Part shown: in pieces, positions 25,313 through 34,858 of the stretch
Layout: each line of letters opens with the position of its first letter
How positions within the stretch are numbered: the first letter of the stretch is position 1
Source of the DNA: an uncultured Clostridia bacterium
Lineage (GTDB): Bacteria; Bacillota; Clostridia; Lachnospirales; Lachnospiraceae
DNA: 46,733 nucleotides
Direction: 5' to 3'
NCBI GenBank assembly: GCA_946626755.1
Contig: CAMOUW010000003.1
Coordinates: forward strand, 1 to 46,733
Made by a program: the position numbers and the translations under genes
The notes under the pieces: model-generated
Database searches by the model: none
The model's input: only the letters and a program-made list of their open reading frames with translations
Told to the model about the DNA's origin: nothing

Positions 25313-26728
25313 ATGTATGCATGCCCAAATTGCGGAGGGGGATTGCGGTTTGACATAAGCTCGCAGAAATTAAAATGCGACTACTGTGACTCAGACCATG
25401 ACCCTTACGACATCACAAAAGAAAAAGATGCCGGAGTAGAGACGGGAGAATACGGGGTGACCATATTCACCTGTCCTCAGTGTGGCGGTGAAGTCATGAC
25501 CACAGATGAATCTATAACCGGATTTTGCACATTTTGCGGGGCATCTACAGTGCTGGATGCAAGAATGTCAAAAGAAAAACGGCCGGCAAAGATCATTACC
25601 TTCAAAAAAACAAAAGAAGACTGCAAAAACATATACAAAAAGATGGCAGGAAAGGCCCTGTTTGCGCCGCGGGAATTAAAAGATCCCGAATATCTTGAGA
25701 AATTCAGGGGAATATATATACCCTACTGGGTCTACGATATCAGTTATGATGAGACCGTAAAGGCTGCAGGAGTCACAACCTCAACGGGGCTGAATTCCAT
25801 AACTACCAACTATTACGACGTCTACTGTGGCGTCGATGCGGAGTATACCGGGGTGTCCTACGATGCTTCGGCATCATTTGATGACCATATAAGCGAAACC
25901 ATCGCGCCATTCAATACTGCCAATATGCAGGAATTTACCCCTTCATTCCTGAGCGGATTCTATGCTGATACGGCAGATGTGGATAAAAATCTATACAGGG
26001 CCGATGCCGTAAAAGCGGCCCAGACAGATGCGGCTGCCCGGCTTGCTTCATTTAACGGCTTAAGACAGTATTCGGTATCACATGATGCGGCGAGACAGGC
26101 TTTGTCAGGCAAGGAGCGGATAAACCGTGAGGTAAATGAACCTCAGCTGGGGCTTTTTCCTGTTTGGTTTCTTTCCTACAGGACAAAAAAAGACAGGGTG
26201 GCATATGCAGTCGTAAATGCTGAAAACGGTGAGATTTCTGCAGATCTTCCTGTATCTGTAGGTAAATATGTGCTGTTTTCATTGATAATGGCAGCTCCTA
26301 TTTTTGCGCTACTGGCATTTTTATTTACTCTCACACCGGGATGGACGCTGGGGCTCACTGCAGCACTTGCGGTTATTTCCCTTATCGTATATGCCAAAGA
26401 GATTTCCGAGTTGAAAAAAAGACATTTGAAATACGATGACAAAGGCTTTTATGAAAAATACGGTCCAAAGCAGGACAAAGAAGAGTTGAAAAAAATAGCA
26501 CCTGCAAGAGGAGCGCTCGGAAGTATAGCAGCTATAGCTATAGTCCTTATAGTACTGCGGATAAATCCTGTAGACGACTTTTACTTTTATGCGGCGGCCA
26601 TTGCGGCCATAATCGGAGTATGTCTGACGATGAGTGCCATAATAAGGCGGTACAACATACTCATGACCAGACCCAGTCCCAAATTTTATGAGAGAAAGGG
26701 GGGCAATGACAGTGCAAAAGACAATTAA
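25313..26728 (+). CDS. Zinc-ribbon membrane protein
   Basis: 471 residues. The N-terminus carries two zinc ribbons: CPNC near residue 4 with CDYC near residue 22, and CPQCGGEV with CTFCGAS at about 52-78. This resembles TFIIB-type ribbons. A soluble region (GIYIPYWVYDISYDE) found in many clostridial 'zinc ribbon domain' proteins follows. Two membrane-helix pairs come later, around residues 318-360 and 396-440, and the C-terminus is short and charged. There is no signal peptide, so the ribbons should face the cytoplasm. The function of this family is unknown to me. It overlaps the next gene by 23 bp, suggesting translational coupling with the TPM-domain protein. A GGGGG tract at 25301 serves as ribosome site. 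Confidence 0.65.
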   Translation: MYACPNCGGGLRFDISSQKLKCDYCDSDHDPYDITKEKDAGVETGEYGVTIFTCPQCGGEVMTTDESITGFCTFCGASTVLDARMSKEKRPAKIITFKKTKEDCKNIYKKMAGKALFAPRELKDPEYLEKFRGIYIPYWVYDISYDETVKAAGVTTSTGLNSITTNYYDVYCGVDAEYTGVSYDASASFDDHISETIAPFNTANMQEFTPSFLSGFYADTADVDKNLYRADAVKAAQTDAAARLASFNGLRQYSVSHDAARQALSGKERINREVNEPQLGLFPVWFLSYRTKKDRVAYAVVNAENGEISADLPVSVGKYVLFSLIMAAPIFALLAFLFTLTPGWTLGLTAALAVISLIVYAKEISELKKRHLKYDDKGFYEKYGPKQDKEELKKIAPARGALGSIAAIAIVLIVLRINPVDDFYFYAAAIAAIIGVCLTMSAIIRRYNILMTRPSPKFYERKGGNDSAKDN

Positions 26729-27719
26729 AAAAACAATAAACATGATCACGGCGTTTTTTGCGTCATTTATGATAATACTGCTCATTCCCTCCAATGCATT
26801 TGCGCTTCAGCTTGTAGAAACCGGAGAGACCACAGAAAATCTCCAGCTTCAGGAAGCCACAACCACTGCCCCCGGGGGTCAGGAGGAGGTAGAAAACGAT
26901 CCTCAGACATATACCTTACAGCCCACAGGAGAATCAGCGCCAAACAGCTCTGCCCAGCCCCAGGACGCAGCATCAGGCCAGATGGGAGAAGGCCAGGGAT
27001 CGGACGCTGTTTACACAAATGTAGATACCGGATTTCAAATGTTTATGGAGGATCAGGCAGGTCTTCTTAACTCTTCAGAACGCCAGCTTTTACAAAAAGA
27101 TATGAAGCCGGTGACGGAATATGCCGGAGTAGCATTTGTTACAACAGATACAAATACAACTTCTGCCAAAGAGTACGCCAGACAAAAATGCTATAAATAC
27201 TTCGGCGGGGAAAGCGGTACCGTTTTTCTCATAGATATGGCCAAAAGAAATATATACATTTTCAGTACAGGAGCGGCTGAAAAAGTCATAAACACAGGCA
27301 AAGCCAACACAATAACAGACAACATCTATACATATGCAAAAAACGGCAATTACTATCTGTGTGCATCAAAAGCCTTTGAGCAGGAATACACAATACTCAG
27401 AGGAGGACGCATTGCTGAACCCATGCGCTACATTTGTGCCGCACTTGTAGCGGTTATGGCAGGTCTTCTCATAGGATATGGAATAGTCAGAGCCACAAGA
27501 GTAGCGTCAGTAAAAAGAAATGCGGCTCTCCTGGGAGCTGTTAAAACCAGATTCAATGTAACCGAGCCGGATGCAAAACTGCTTCGCAGCAGCAAAAAGC
27601 CCATAGTCACCACGGGAGGCTTCTCGGGTGGAGGCGGCTTCTCCGGAGGAGGCGGTTTTTCCGGCGGAGGTGGCGGAGGCGGCTTCTCAGGAGGAAGCGG
27701 AGGCGGCCACTCCTTCTAA
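26706..27719 (+). CDS. TPM-domain membrane protein with Gly-rich tail
   Basis: 337 residues from ATG 26706 (AAAGGGGGG just upstream); a longer start at 26688 lacks a ribosome site. A signal peptide ending near SNAFA is followed by a low-complexity Glu/Thr/Gln/Pro linker. A TPM (TLP18.3/Psb32/MOLO-1) domain then begins at FMEDQAGLLNSSERQLLQ and includes GTVFLIDMAKRNIYIFSTG. A transmembrane helix (YICAALVAVMAGLLIGYGIV) precedes a basic cytoplasmic region. The chain ends in about 40 residues of GGFSGGGG repeats, the typical tail of YgcG-like proteins. The TPM domain should lie outside. The family is associated with membrane-protein quality control and phosphatase activity in plants; the bacterial role is open. 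Confidence 0.75.
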   Translation: MTVQKTIKKTINMITAFFASFMIILLIPSNAFALQLVETGETTENLQLQEATTTAPGGQEEVENDPQTYTLQPTGESAPNSSAQPQDAASGQMGEGQGSDAVYTNVDTGFQMFMEDQAGLLNSSERQLLQKDMKPVTEYAGVAFVTTDTNTTSAKEYARQKCYKYFGGESGTVFLIDMAKRNIYIFSTGAAEKVINTGKANTITDNIYTYAKNGNYYLCASKAFEQEYTILRGGRIAEPMRYICAALVAVMAGLLIGYGIVRATRVASVKRNAALLGAVKTRFNVTEPDAKLLRSSKKPIVTTGGFSGGGGFSGGGGFSGGGGGGGFSGGSGGGHSF

Positions 27720-27780
27720 AATCAAAGCAACATACAAAAATAAAACTCTAAATCAAATCCCAAAAACCGGTCGCAACAGA

Positions 27781-27852
27781 AAGGTCTGTATAATTGTCTT
27801 AAGGGCGTCAAGCGGCAGCGTGCCCGAAAGACAATTTATACAGACCTTTTTA
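27781..27852 (+). repeat. Conserved-loop hairpin repeat, copy 4 (terminator-like)
   Basis: AAGGTCTGTATAATTGTCTT (27781-27800) pairs with 27828-27848 (one extra T bulged) around AAGGGCGTCAAGCGGCAGCG and TGCCCGA. The core 27803-27826 is identical over 24 bp to that at 39321. T residues follow the right arm, so it can end the TPM-gene transcript. Confidence 0.85.
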
Positions 27853-27899
27853 AAAAAGCAATAATGCCAGATCAAAATCCAAAGGCCGGTCGCAACCGA

Positions 27900-27976
27900 A
27901 AGGTCTCTATATACTATCTTAAGGGCGTTAAGCGGCAGCGCGCCCGAAAGATAGTATATAGAGACCTGTTTTATTA
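27900..27976 (+). repeat. Conserved-loop hairpin repeat, copy 5
   Basis: A perfect 20-bp stem, AGGTCTCTATATACTATCTT (27901-27920) with its exact complement (27948-27967), encloses the loop core 27923-27946. This differs from copy 4 only by C to T and T to C at two sites. The flank upstream (CCGGTCGCAAC.GAAAGGTCT) is the same as in front of copy 4, so the pair arose by tandem duplication of about 120 bp. The stem sequences have since changed while staying paired. Confidence 0.85.
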
Positions 27977-28004
27977 TGTACAATGCACACCTGAAAAAAT
28001 CAAC

Positions 28005-28034
28005 TTGCTACAAAACAACATTATTTGATATAAT
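28005..28034 (+). promoter_or_regulatory. Candidate promoter of the clostripain-like gene
   Basis: TTGCTA (28005-28010), 18-bp spacer, perfect TATAAT (28029-28034). The leader to the ATG at 28172 is about 130 nt and holds no other gene. Confidence 0.55.
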
Positions 28035-28171
28035 TAACGGGAAAATATTAACAATGATTAAACTGCCCGAAAACATTTATATACAAGCAAACTTCGTAAA
28101 TACTGCAAAAAGCTTACTTGTATGTAAAACGACAGTTGATCATCTCTTAAACAGTTCAGAAAGGACAGATT

Positions 28172-30832
28172 ATGGAGAGAAGAAGACCACATGGAAGAGA
28201 TACCGGCGCAGGAGGACTTTTTAGTGGCGGTACCTACAGAAGGGGGAGCGGTCTGGGTACAGGTCCCGTAGGGGGATCAACAGGCTCTTCTCAGTCAGAC
28301 AAAGGCCTGCTGGGCAACCTGGCAGGTCAGTTGCTTGGTGGAGGCTCAGGCCTTGGCGGTTTGGGCAGCGGTTTATTTGGTTCAGGGACAGGAAACACAG
28401 GGTCATACGGTTCAGGCGGCCTTGGCGGAGGTCTGGGCAACCTGGGAAACGGACTGGGCAGCGGCCTCGGGCAGCTGCTGAACAACATGACCAACACCAC
28501 GAGCACATACGGCGCGGGGGGACATTCGTCAGGAGGTCTGAAGAAACTTCTCATCCCGTTGATAATAGGAGGAATAGCCGCCGCAGCCATAGCCATACCG
28601 GCAGGATCCTGTAGTGCCATAAACAGCTCAAACTCCGGCCTGGGTGGATTATTATCAGGTGTTGGCGGACTAAACACATCATCATATCAGAGCACCAACA
28701 GCTCCAACATGCTTTCACAGCTTTTGGGAGGCGGAGGTTCCACCACATCCACAGGCTGGGCAGACGGCTCCGGAAATATGAACACAGTAAATACCAACGT
28801 AGCCGACGGATCCAGGGCAAAGTACACCAACATCATTGGCAATGGTGAAGACACAGTCACCATCATGGTATACATGTGCGGATCTGACCTTGAGACCGGC
28901 AGCGGTATGGCTACCAGCGATCTTCAGGAAATGACCAAAGCTACATTGAGCGACAAGGTAAATGTCATTGTTTACACAGGTGGTGCCAGACAGTGGCAGA
29001 ACAATGTGGTCAGCAGCAGTGTAAACCAGATATACAGAGTGACCACAGGCGGTCTCGAAAGACTTGAAGAAAATGCAGGAACAGGCGCAATGAGCGATCC
29101 TGCGACACTTACTTCATTTATACAGTACGCATCACAGAAATATCCCGCAAACCGCAACCAGCTTATTCTTTGGGATCACGGCGGCGGGTCCATCAGCGGT
29201 TACGCTTACGACGAGAAAAATGCATCCAGAGGATATATGAGTCTGGCAGGCATAAATACTGCACTTGAAAATGCAGGTGTGAAATTTGATTACATTGGTT
29301 TCGATGCCTGCCTTATGGCTACGGTAGAAAATGCGATCATGCTCAATAAGCATGCAGACTATCTTATAGCCTCCGAAGAAACAGAGCCGGGTATAGGCTG
29401 GTATTACACAAACTGGCTTACAAAACTTTCGGCCAACACATCTATGCCTACGGTAGAGATAGGAAAGATGATAGTCGATGACTTCAACAGCACCTGTGCC
29501 ACCACCACTCCGGGACAAAAGACCACACTTTCGGTAGTGGATCTTGCAGAGCTTTCCAATACTGTACCCGGAAAACTGTCGGCATTTTCAAAATCCATCA
29601 GTCAGATGATCACGGAAAAGAAGTACAGTGAAGTGGCGGCAGCAAGAAACAATACAAGAGAGTTTGCCCGTTCTACAGCCATAGACCAGGTGGATCTTGT
29701 ACATCTTGCCAACAATATGGGTACCAATGAAGGTCTGCTTTTGGGCGAGGCTATAAAAGGTGCCGTAAAATACAACCGTACTTCAAGCAACATGACCAAT
29801 TCCTACGGTCTGTCCATATATTTCCCTTACCAGAGGGTTTCAAAGGTAGACAGTGCTGTAAATACCTACAGCCAGATCGGTATGGATGCGGATTATGCAA
29901 GGGCTATCCAGGAATTTGCCAGCATGGAAACGGCAGGACAGGCGTCAGGGGGAGGTATGGGTACATCACTGAACTCCCTGCTCCAGTCCCTGTCAGGCTC
30001 GCAATCATACTATGGCAATAGCGGGTATGGTTCAGGCAGTTCGTCTCTTTCATCACTCCTTGGCAATTTCCTCGGAGGACGTTTTGAGATGGTAGACGGA
30101 CTTTCCGGAAACAATACCAATTTCCTTCAGGGAAGGGCTGTTTCAAGGGATGCACAGATAGAATACATCCAAAGCAACAGCTTTGATCCTACCAAACTTG
30201 TATGGTCAAAGGATGCCGGCGGCCAGACAGTCATGAAGCTTGAAGAATCCCAGTGGGGGCTTGTAAATACTCTTGATATGGGGCTTTTCCTGAAAGACGG
30301 AGAAGGATATATAGACCTGGGTCTGGATAACCAGTTTGATTTCAATGATGACGGAGATCTGATCCCGGCGGATGGTAAAATCTGGATCGGTATAAACGGT
30401 CAGACCGTTGCTTATTATCATGATGACACGGCAGAGGAAGGAAAAGAATACACCATATCCGGTCATATTCCTGCTATGTTAAATGACAAGCGTGTAAATA
30501 TCATGGTAGTATTTGACAGCGCTCATCCCGAAGGTTACGTAACAGGTGCAGAGTACGTATACAAAGACGGAGAGACGGAGACTGTTCCCAAAAGTGTACC
30601 TGAGATAAAAGAAGGGGATAAGATAGATTTCCTTTGCGATTACTATACTCTTAACAATGAGTACAATGACAGTTATATGCTGGGAGATCAGTTGACTGTG
30701 ACAGGCCAGGGTCTTAAAGTGACTGCTCAGGACATGAGCGGGGAGCCTGTAAAGAAGCTTTACAGATTTAAAGATATATACAACCAGGTATACTGGACGC
30801 CGGAAGTACCTGCTGATACCACATCAAATTAA
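28172..30832 (+). CDS. Membrane-tethered clostripain-family (C11) protease
   Basis: 886 residues. Residues 1-115 are almost entirely Gly/Ser/Leu low-complexity sequence (GSGLGGLGSGLFGSG), followed by one hydrophobic helix (LLIPLIIGGIAAAAIAIPAG, about 127-146). The N-terminus should be inside and the rest outside. The peptidase C11 domain begins at VTIMVYMCGSDLETGSG and shows the catalytic dyad His336 (LILWDHGGGSISG) and Cys380 (IGFDACLMATVENA). An extra C-terminal region of about 230 residues (beta-rich, with DLGLDNQFDFNDDGDLIPAD) follows a second Gly/Ser-rich linker near 600-640. C11 enzymes cut after Arg or Lys and often activate themselves. Targets are unknown. Its neighbours are two other membrane proteins with similar Gly-rich stretches. 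Confidence 0.8.
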   Translation: MERRRPHGRDTGAGGLFSGGTYRRGSGLGTGPVGGSTGSSQSDKGLLGNLAGQLLGGGSGLGGLGSGLFGSGTGNTGSYGSGGLGGGLGNLGNGLGSGLGQLLNNMTNTTSTYGAGGHSSGGLKKLLIPLIIGGIAAAAIAIPAGSCSAINSSNSGLGGLLSGVGGLNTSSYQSTNSSNMLSQLLGGGGSTTSTGWADGSGNMNTVNTNVADGSRAKYTNIIGNGEDTVTIMVYMCGSDLETGSGMATSDLQEMTKATLSDKVNVIVYTGGARQWQNNVVSSSVNQIYRVTTGGLERLEENAGTGAMSDPATLTSFIQYASQKYPANRNQLILWDHGGGSISGYAYDEKNASRGYMSLAGINTALENAGVKFDYIGFDACLMATVENAIMLNKHADYLIASEETEPGIGWYYTNWLTKLSANTSMPTVEIGKMIVDDFNSTCATTTPGQKTTLSVVDLAELSNTVPGKLSAFSKSISQMITEKKYSEVAAARNNTREFARSTAIDQVDLVHLANNMGTNEGLLLGEAIKGAVKYNRTSSNMTNSYGLSIYFPYQRVSKVDSAVNTYSQIGMDADYARAIQEFASMETAGQASGGGMGTSLNSLLQSLSGSQSYYGNSGYGSGSSSLSSLLGNFLGGRFEMVDGLSGNNTNFLQGRAVSRDAQIEYIQSNSFDPTKLVWSKDAGGQTVMKLEESQWGLVNTLDMGLFLKDGEGYIDLGLDNQFDFNDDGDLIPADGKIWIGINGQTVAYYHDDTAEEGKEYTISGHIPAMLNDKRVNIMVVFDSAHPEGYVTGAEYVYKDGETETVPKSVPEIKEGDKIDFLCDYYTLNNEYNDSYMLGDQLTVTGQGLKVTAQDMSGEPVKKLYRFKDIYNQVYWTPEVPADTTSN

Positions 30833-30871
30833 GAGGTCACGGCTTATTTACATAAATTTTGCATAAAATAT

Positions 30872-30958
30872 AAAAAGTACGCTTACAGTATCTTACTATA
30901 CACCGGTCAGACAGAAAATCCGGCGAATGGAGAGTGGAGCCGTAGCGTACTTTTTTAT
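30872..30958 (+). terminator. Terminator after the clostripain-like gene
   Basis: AAAAAGTACGCT (30872-30883) pairs with AGCGTACTTTTT (30944-30955); T residues continue beyond. The 60-nt apical part contains a smaller inner CCGG/CCGG stem. Confidence 0.8.
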
Positions 30959-30985
30959 TTTTTTTTACAAATAACCGGCATGAAA

Positions 30986-31014
30986 TTGTCATAAAAAAAA
31001 CATACTTTTATAGT
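30986..31014 (+). promoter_or_regulatory. Promoter of the DUF5067-like lipoprotein gene
   Basis: TTGTCA (30986-30991), 17-bp spacer, TATAGT (31009-31014); the leader is about 95 nt and ends in GGGAGGAGAGGAG before the ATG. Confidence 0.6.
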
Positions 31015-31114
31015 ACAATGAGCTCATGAAATCTTTTATATGTTTCCTTATGGCATGATTGTCACTAGTTCATATCTTTTTTAATTTTTATTTACGTGGG
31101 AGGAGAGGAGAACT

Positions 31115-31783
31115 ATGTTAAAGAAAACTATTGCAGGAATCATTGCGGGTGCGGCTTCTGTCAGCATCCTGGCAGGATGCGCGGCGTCAGACGCAAGCCA
31201 GACAACAACTTCAACAGCGGTTGAAACAAATGAAGCCCTTATCGACACCGTGGAGTCCTCCGCAAATGCAGAACAGACGCAGGAAACAAGCGGGACTAAA
31301 GATGCTGCAGAAAGCACTGAGGCATCACAGGCGTCCGAAACAGCATCACAGACGGCCGGCGTAGCGCCTGTAGAAAACGGATCTGTTAAGTCAGACAGTA
31401 TCCAAGTGGATATAACAGGGTATAAAGTGGTTATGGCAGGGCAGGAAGGTGCAAAAAACAGCCTTAAACCTGTAGTTGTATTTTATTATGATGTGACCAA
31501 TCTTTCAGACAAGGAAATCGATGCCAATTCTGCATGGACGGAAGTTTTTGATGCTTACCAGAACGGAAGCGCAGACGATCGCAACGTTTTGGGAACAGGT
31601 ATTTACGTTGATGAAAGCGTACCTGCCGAAAATGGCACAAAGAAGCTGAAAAAAGACGAGAAAGCCAGCTACTACAAGCCCTACGAGCTCACGGACGAAA
31701 CTACATCCATCACTCTTAAGTCTCATGACGGACTTGGAGGAGCTGCTCTCGGAGAAGATATCGTACTGAGAGTAGTAAGTTAA
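31115..31783 (+). CDS. DUF5067-like lipoprotein
   Basis: 222 residues. The signal peptide ends with the lipobox ILAGCAAS (Cys22). A Thr/Glu/Ala/Gln-rich linker runs to about residue 90. The folded C-terminal part (VDITGYKVVMAGQEG, PVVVFYYDVTNLSDKEIDA, ANSAWTEVFDAYQNG, YELTDETTSITLK) is a beta-sandwich of the DUF5067/immunoglobulin-like type, frequent in lipoproteins of Firmicutes. It has an excellent GGAGGAG ribosome site and its own promoter. No partner gene is evident. Function unknown; ligand or protein binding at the cell surface is only a guess from the fold. Confidence 0.7.
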   Translation: MLKKTIAGIIAGAASVSILAGCAASDASQTTTSTAVETNEALIDTVESSANAEQTQETSGTKDAAESTEASQASETASQTAGVAPVENGSVKSDSIQVDITGYKVVMAGQEGAKNSLKPVVVFYYDVTNLSDKEIDANSAWTEVFDAYQNGSADDRNVLGTGIYVDESVPAENGTKKLKKDEKASYYKPYELTDETTSITLKSHDGLGGAALGEDIVLRVVS

Positions 31784-31835
31784 TGTAATTTACATTCTTT
31801 TAAGATTTGCCCCCTCCCTTTTATGGTATCATATT

Positions 31836-31855
31836 ACATAATAATATTATTATGT
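31836..31855. promoter_or_regulatory. Perfect 20-bp palindrome before the Hsp70 gene
   Basis: ACATAATAATATTATTATGT is perfectly self-complementary and sits 9 bp before the ATG at 31865, next to the GGTGGAG ribosome site. It could be an operator for a dimeric repressor. The CIRCE element typical of dnaK operons is not present. Confidence 0.55.
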
Positions 31856-31864
31856 GGTGGAGCA

Positions 31865-33637
31865 ATGAGTACTGTAATCGGCATAGATTTGGGGACAACA
31901 AATAGCTGTGTATCTGTAATGGAAGGCGACGCGCCTGTAGTCATCACCAATAGTGAAGGCTACAGGACGACGCCTTCCATTGTTGCGTTCAAAAAGGATG
32001 GTACGGTAGAGGTGGGCAGTGCCGCCAAAAGGCAGGCGGCCCTACATCCTGACAGGACATGTCTGTCTATAAAAAGAGAAATGGGCAATGACTGTCGTAA
32101 AAAGATAGACGGACGAATCTACTCTCCTCAGGAGGTTTCTGCCTACATATTGCGAAAGCTGAAAAAAGAAGCCCAGGACTATCTGGGAAAGAAGATCACT
32201 GATGCGGTTATAACAGTTCCCGCATATTTCAGTGATGCTCAGAGACAGGCTACAAAAGACGCGGGAAGGATTGCCGGCTTAAATGTTCTCCGTATTATAA
32301 ATGAGCCTACTGCGGCAGCGCTTGCATACGGGCTGGACAACGACGAACCCCAGAAGATCATAGTATATGATCTTGGGGGAGGCACCTTTGATGTCTCTCT
32401 TATAGAGATAGGAGATGGCGTTATAGAGGTTCTTGCCACATCGGGAGACAATCATCTCGGAGGAGATGATTTTGATGCACGTATATCCGAGCGTATAGCG
32501 GAAGAGATTAAGGTAAGATACGGTGTAAATATTAAAAAAGACGAGGCAGCCATGTATCGTGTGCGGGAAGAGGCTGAACGTGTTAAAAAAGAACTTTCCA
32601 GTGCTATGGCGACCAATGTGCACCTGCCCTTTATAGCAAAAAATAAAGAGGGAGCCGTTTCTCTTGAGATGACCATTACAAAGGATGAGTTTGACAGGCT
32701 TACGGCTGATCTGGTGGAAAGGACCGTTGAGCCGGTGGAAAATGCCATAGCCGATGCTCATGTGGCAAAATCAGAGATATCCAAAGTCCTTTTGGTTGGA
32801 GGATCCACCCGTATCCCGGCTGTTCGTGAAAGAGTTACAAGGCTTCTTGGCAAAGAGCCTTCGGGAAGTCTGAATCCGGATGAATGTGTAGCGCTGGGTG
32901 CGGCAGTGCAGGGCAGTAAGCTGGGTGGTGAACTGGAGGTAGGATCGCCGGCGGACAATATTTTGCTTATGGATGTTACGCCATTGTCCCTTTCCATTGA
33001 GACGGTCGGTGGTATAGCCAGCCGTCTTATTGAGAGAAATACCACCATACCCACAAGGCACAGCAGGATATTTACTACAGCTTCCAATTTCCAGACATCA
33101 GTGGACGTGAGGGTTTTTCAGGGAGAGAGGAGATTTACACGGGACAACAAACTCATAGGCAACTTTAAGCTTTCCGGTATAAAGAGGGCGTTTGCGGGAG
33201 TTCCCCAGATAGAGGTGACCTTTGACATAGATGCCAACGGTATCGTAAATGTATCTGCCAAAGATCTGGGCACGGGAAATGAACATTCCATAACCATTAC
33301 CTCATCGTCCAATCTTTCGGAAGAAGAGATACAAAGAGCTATCTGGAAGGCAAATGTTTACGAAGAAGAGGACGGCGAGAGATTTTGTCTTGCAGATGAA
33401 AAAAGGAAGGCTGCACAGATTGTTAAAAAAGCAGAATCCAAGCTTTCGGAACACAGGAAAGACTGGGATAAGACCATAAAAAAAGAAGTCAAAGATGAGA
33501 TAGCCAAGATGAAGAGACTTCTTTTAAAACTTAGATTTACGAAAAACGAAGAAGCGGCAGATACTGTACGTCATTCAGAAAAAAATCTTAAGGCATTGCT
33601 GGACAATTTCGAAAAAATGCATTCCGGCCACAGGTAA
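31865..33637 (+). CDS. dnaK: Hsp70-family chaperone (stand-alone DnaK paralogue)
   Basis: 590 residues from ATG 31865; a frame extension to 31823 would cover the palindrome and is rejected. The ATPase domain is complete: [70 protein letters not shown] and [16 protein letters not shown]. The substrate-binding domain follows ([28 protein letters not shown]). The lid is shorter and more divergent than in the housekeeping DnaK (usually 610-640 residues) and ends in HSGHR. The usual neighbours hrcA, grpE and dnaJ are absent, so this is probably a second Hsp70 and not the main heat-shock copy. Whether it still uses DnaJ and GrpE cannot be told. Confidence 0.85.
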   Translation: MSTVIGIDLGTTNSCVSVMEGDAPVVITNSEGYRTTPSIVAFKKDGTVEVGSAAKRQAALHPDRTCLSIKREMGNDCRKKIDGRIYSPQEVSAYILRKLKKEAQDYLGKKITDAVITVPAYFSDAQRQATKDAGRIAGLNVLRIINEPTAAALAYGLDNDEPQKIIVYDLGGGTFDVSLIEIGDGVIEVLATSGDNHLGGDDFDARISERIAEEIKVRYGVNIKKDEAAMYRVREEAERVKKELSSAMATNVHLPFIAKNKEGAVSLEMTITKDEFDRLTADLVERTVEPVENAIADAHVAKSEISKVLLVGGSTRIPAVRERVTRLLGKEPSGSLNPDECVALGAAVQGSKLGGELEVGSPADNILLMDVTPLSLSIETVGGIASRLIERNTTIPTRHSRIFTTASNFQTSVDVRVFQGERRFTRDNKLIGNFKLSGIKRAFAGVPQIEVTFDIDANGIVNVSAKDLGTGNEHSITITSSSNLSEEEIQRAIWKANVYEEEDGERFCLADEKRKAAQIVKKAESKLSEHRKDWDKTIKKEVKDEIAKMKRLLLKLRFTKNEEAADTVRHSEKNLKALLDNFEKMHSGHR

Positions 33638-33656
33638 AAAGAAAATAGATCTTTAT

Positions 33657-33690
33657 AAATACCCGGCGCACTTAAACACCGGGTATTTCA
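33657..33690 (+). terminator. Hairpin after the Hsp70 gene
   Basis: AAATACCCGG (33657-33666) pairs with CCGGGTATTT (33679-33688) around a 12-nt loop. The T run is short, so this may be a weak terminator. Confidence 0.6.
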
Positions 33691-33734
33691 AACTGTTACA
33701 ATAAATACATATTTTTTATAACGAGGAGAACCAT

Positions 33735-34853
33735 ATGTCAGGCTCTATCTTTGGCAAATTATTCAGCATTTCCACCTGGGGCGAATCCCACGGTGCAGGC
33801 GTGGGAGTGTGCGTGGACGGATGTCCCGCCGGACTTGCTCTTTCCGAAGAGGATATTCAAAAACAGCTGGACAGACGAAGGCCGGGACAGTCCAGGTTTA
33901 CAACACAGAGAAAGGAAAGTGATACGGTACGTATCCTTTCGGGAGTTTTTGAAGGAAAGACCACGGGCACGCCGGTTTCCATGATGGTGGTAAATGAAGA
34001 TCAGCATTCAAAGGATTACAGTGCACTGGAAAATGTATTTCGTCCCGGTCATGCGGACTTTACATTTGATTCCAAATACGGGATAAGAGACCACAGAGGG
34101 GGCGGAAGATCTTCGGGCAGAGAGACTATAGCCAGAGTGGCGGCAGGAGCCATAGCCATGAAACTGCTCGGAGAACTTGGTATACATATAGATGCCTACG
34201 CCACACAGATTGCAGGCGTTTCAGTATCTAAAGACAGACTGGATCCGGAAGAAGCAAAAAGCAATCCTCTGTGTATGCCGGATAAAGAAGCAGCCTTAAA
34301 ATGTGAGGCGGTTCTTGAGGAGTTGAAAGAAAAAGGAGATTCTGCAGGGGGCATAATAGAGTGTCGCGTGGATGGCTTAAAGCCCGGGATCGGGGAGCCT
34401 GTTTTTGATAAGCTGGATGCTGTTCTTGCCGGAGCTGTTATGTCCATAGGTGCCGTAAAAGGCTTTGAAATAGGAGAAGGTTTTGCGGCAGCAGGGCTTA
34501 CCGGAAGTCAGAATAATGACGGATTTTTTGCTTGTAAGACAGGTGAAGGGTCTTTAACCATAGCCGGAAAGGCTGATCATTCCGGTGGGACATTGGGAGG
34601 TATGTCAGACGGAGGCCCTCTGATTTTTCGTGCGGCAGTAAAACCAACGCCTTCCATTTCCATACCCCAGGAGACAGTGGATAAAGATGGCCGTACAAAA
34701 GAACTTGTGATACACGGGCGTCACGATCCGGTTATTGTGCCCCGGGCAGTAGTTGTGGTAGAATCCATGACGGCGATCGCCCTGGCGGATCTCATCTTAC
34801 AGGATATGGGATCGCGTTTGGACTATGTAAAAAATTATTACATCGGGAAATAA
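33735..34853 (+). CDS. aroC: Chorismate synthase
   Basis: 372 residues, full length. Chorismate synthase converts 5-enolpyruvylshikimate-3-phosphate to chorismate with reduced FMN, the last common step of aromatic amino-acid synthesis. The signatures are clear: [67 protein letters not shown] and [13 protein letters not shown]. The ATG follows ACGAGGAGAACC. The tgt gene starts only 5 bp after the stop, so the two are cotranscribed, although their pathways are unrelated. No other aro genes are nearby. Confidence 0.97.
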   Translation: MSGSIFGKLFSISTWGESHGAGVGVCVDGCPAGLALSEEDIQKQLDRRRPGQSRFTTQRKESDTVRILSGVFEGKTTGTPVSMMVVNEDQHSKDYSALENVFRPGHADFTFDSKYGIRDHRGGGRSSGRETIARVAAGAIAMKLLGELGIHIDAYATQIAGVSVSKDRLDPEEAKSNPLCMPDKEAALKCEAVLEELKEKGDSAGGIIECRVDGLKPGIGEPVFDKLDAVLAGAVMSIGAVKGFEIGEGFAAAGLTGSQNNDGFFACKTGEGSLTIAGKADHSGGTLGGMSDGGPLIFRAAVKPTPSISIPQETVDKDGRTKELVIHGRHDPVIVPRAVVVVESMTAIALADLILQDMGSRLDYVKNYYIGK

Positions 34854-34858
34854 GATAA

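Noticed and set aside
27976-28224. 82-codon open frame ahead of the clostripain-like gene
   Set aside because: It covers the promoter and leader and overlaps the real start at 28172 without a ribosome site.
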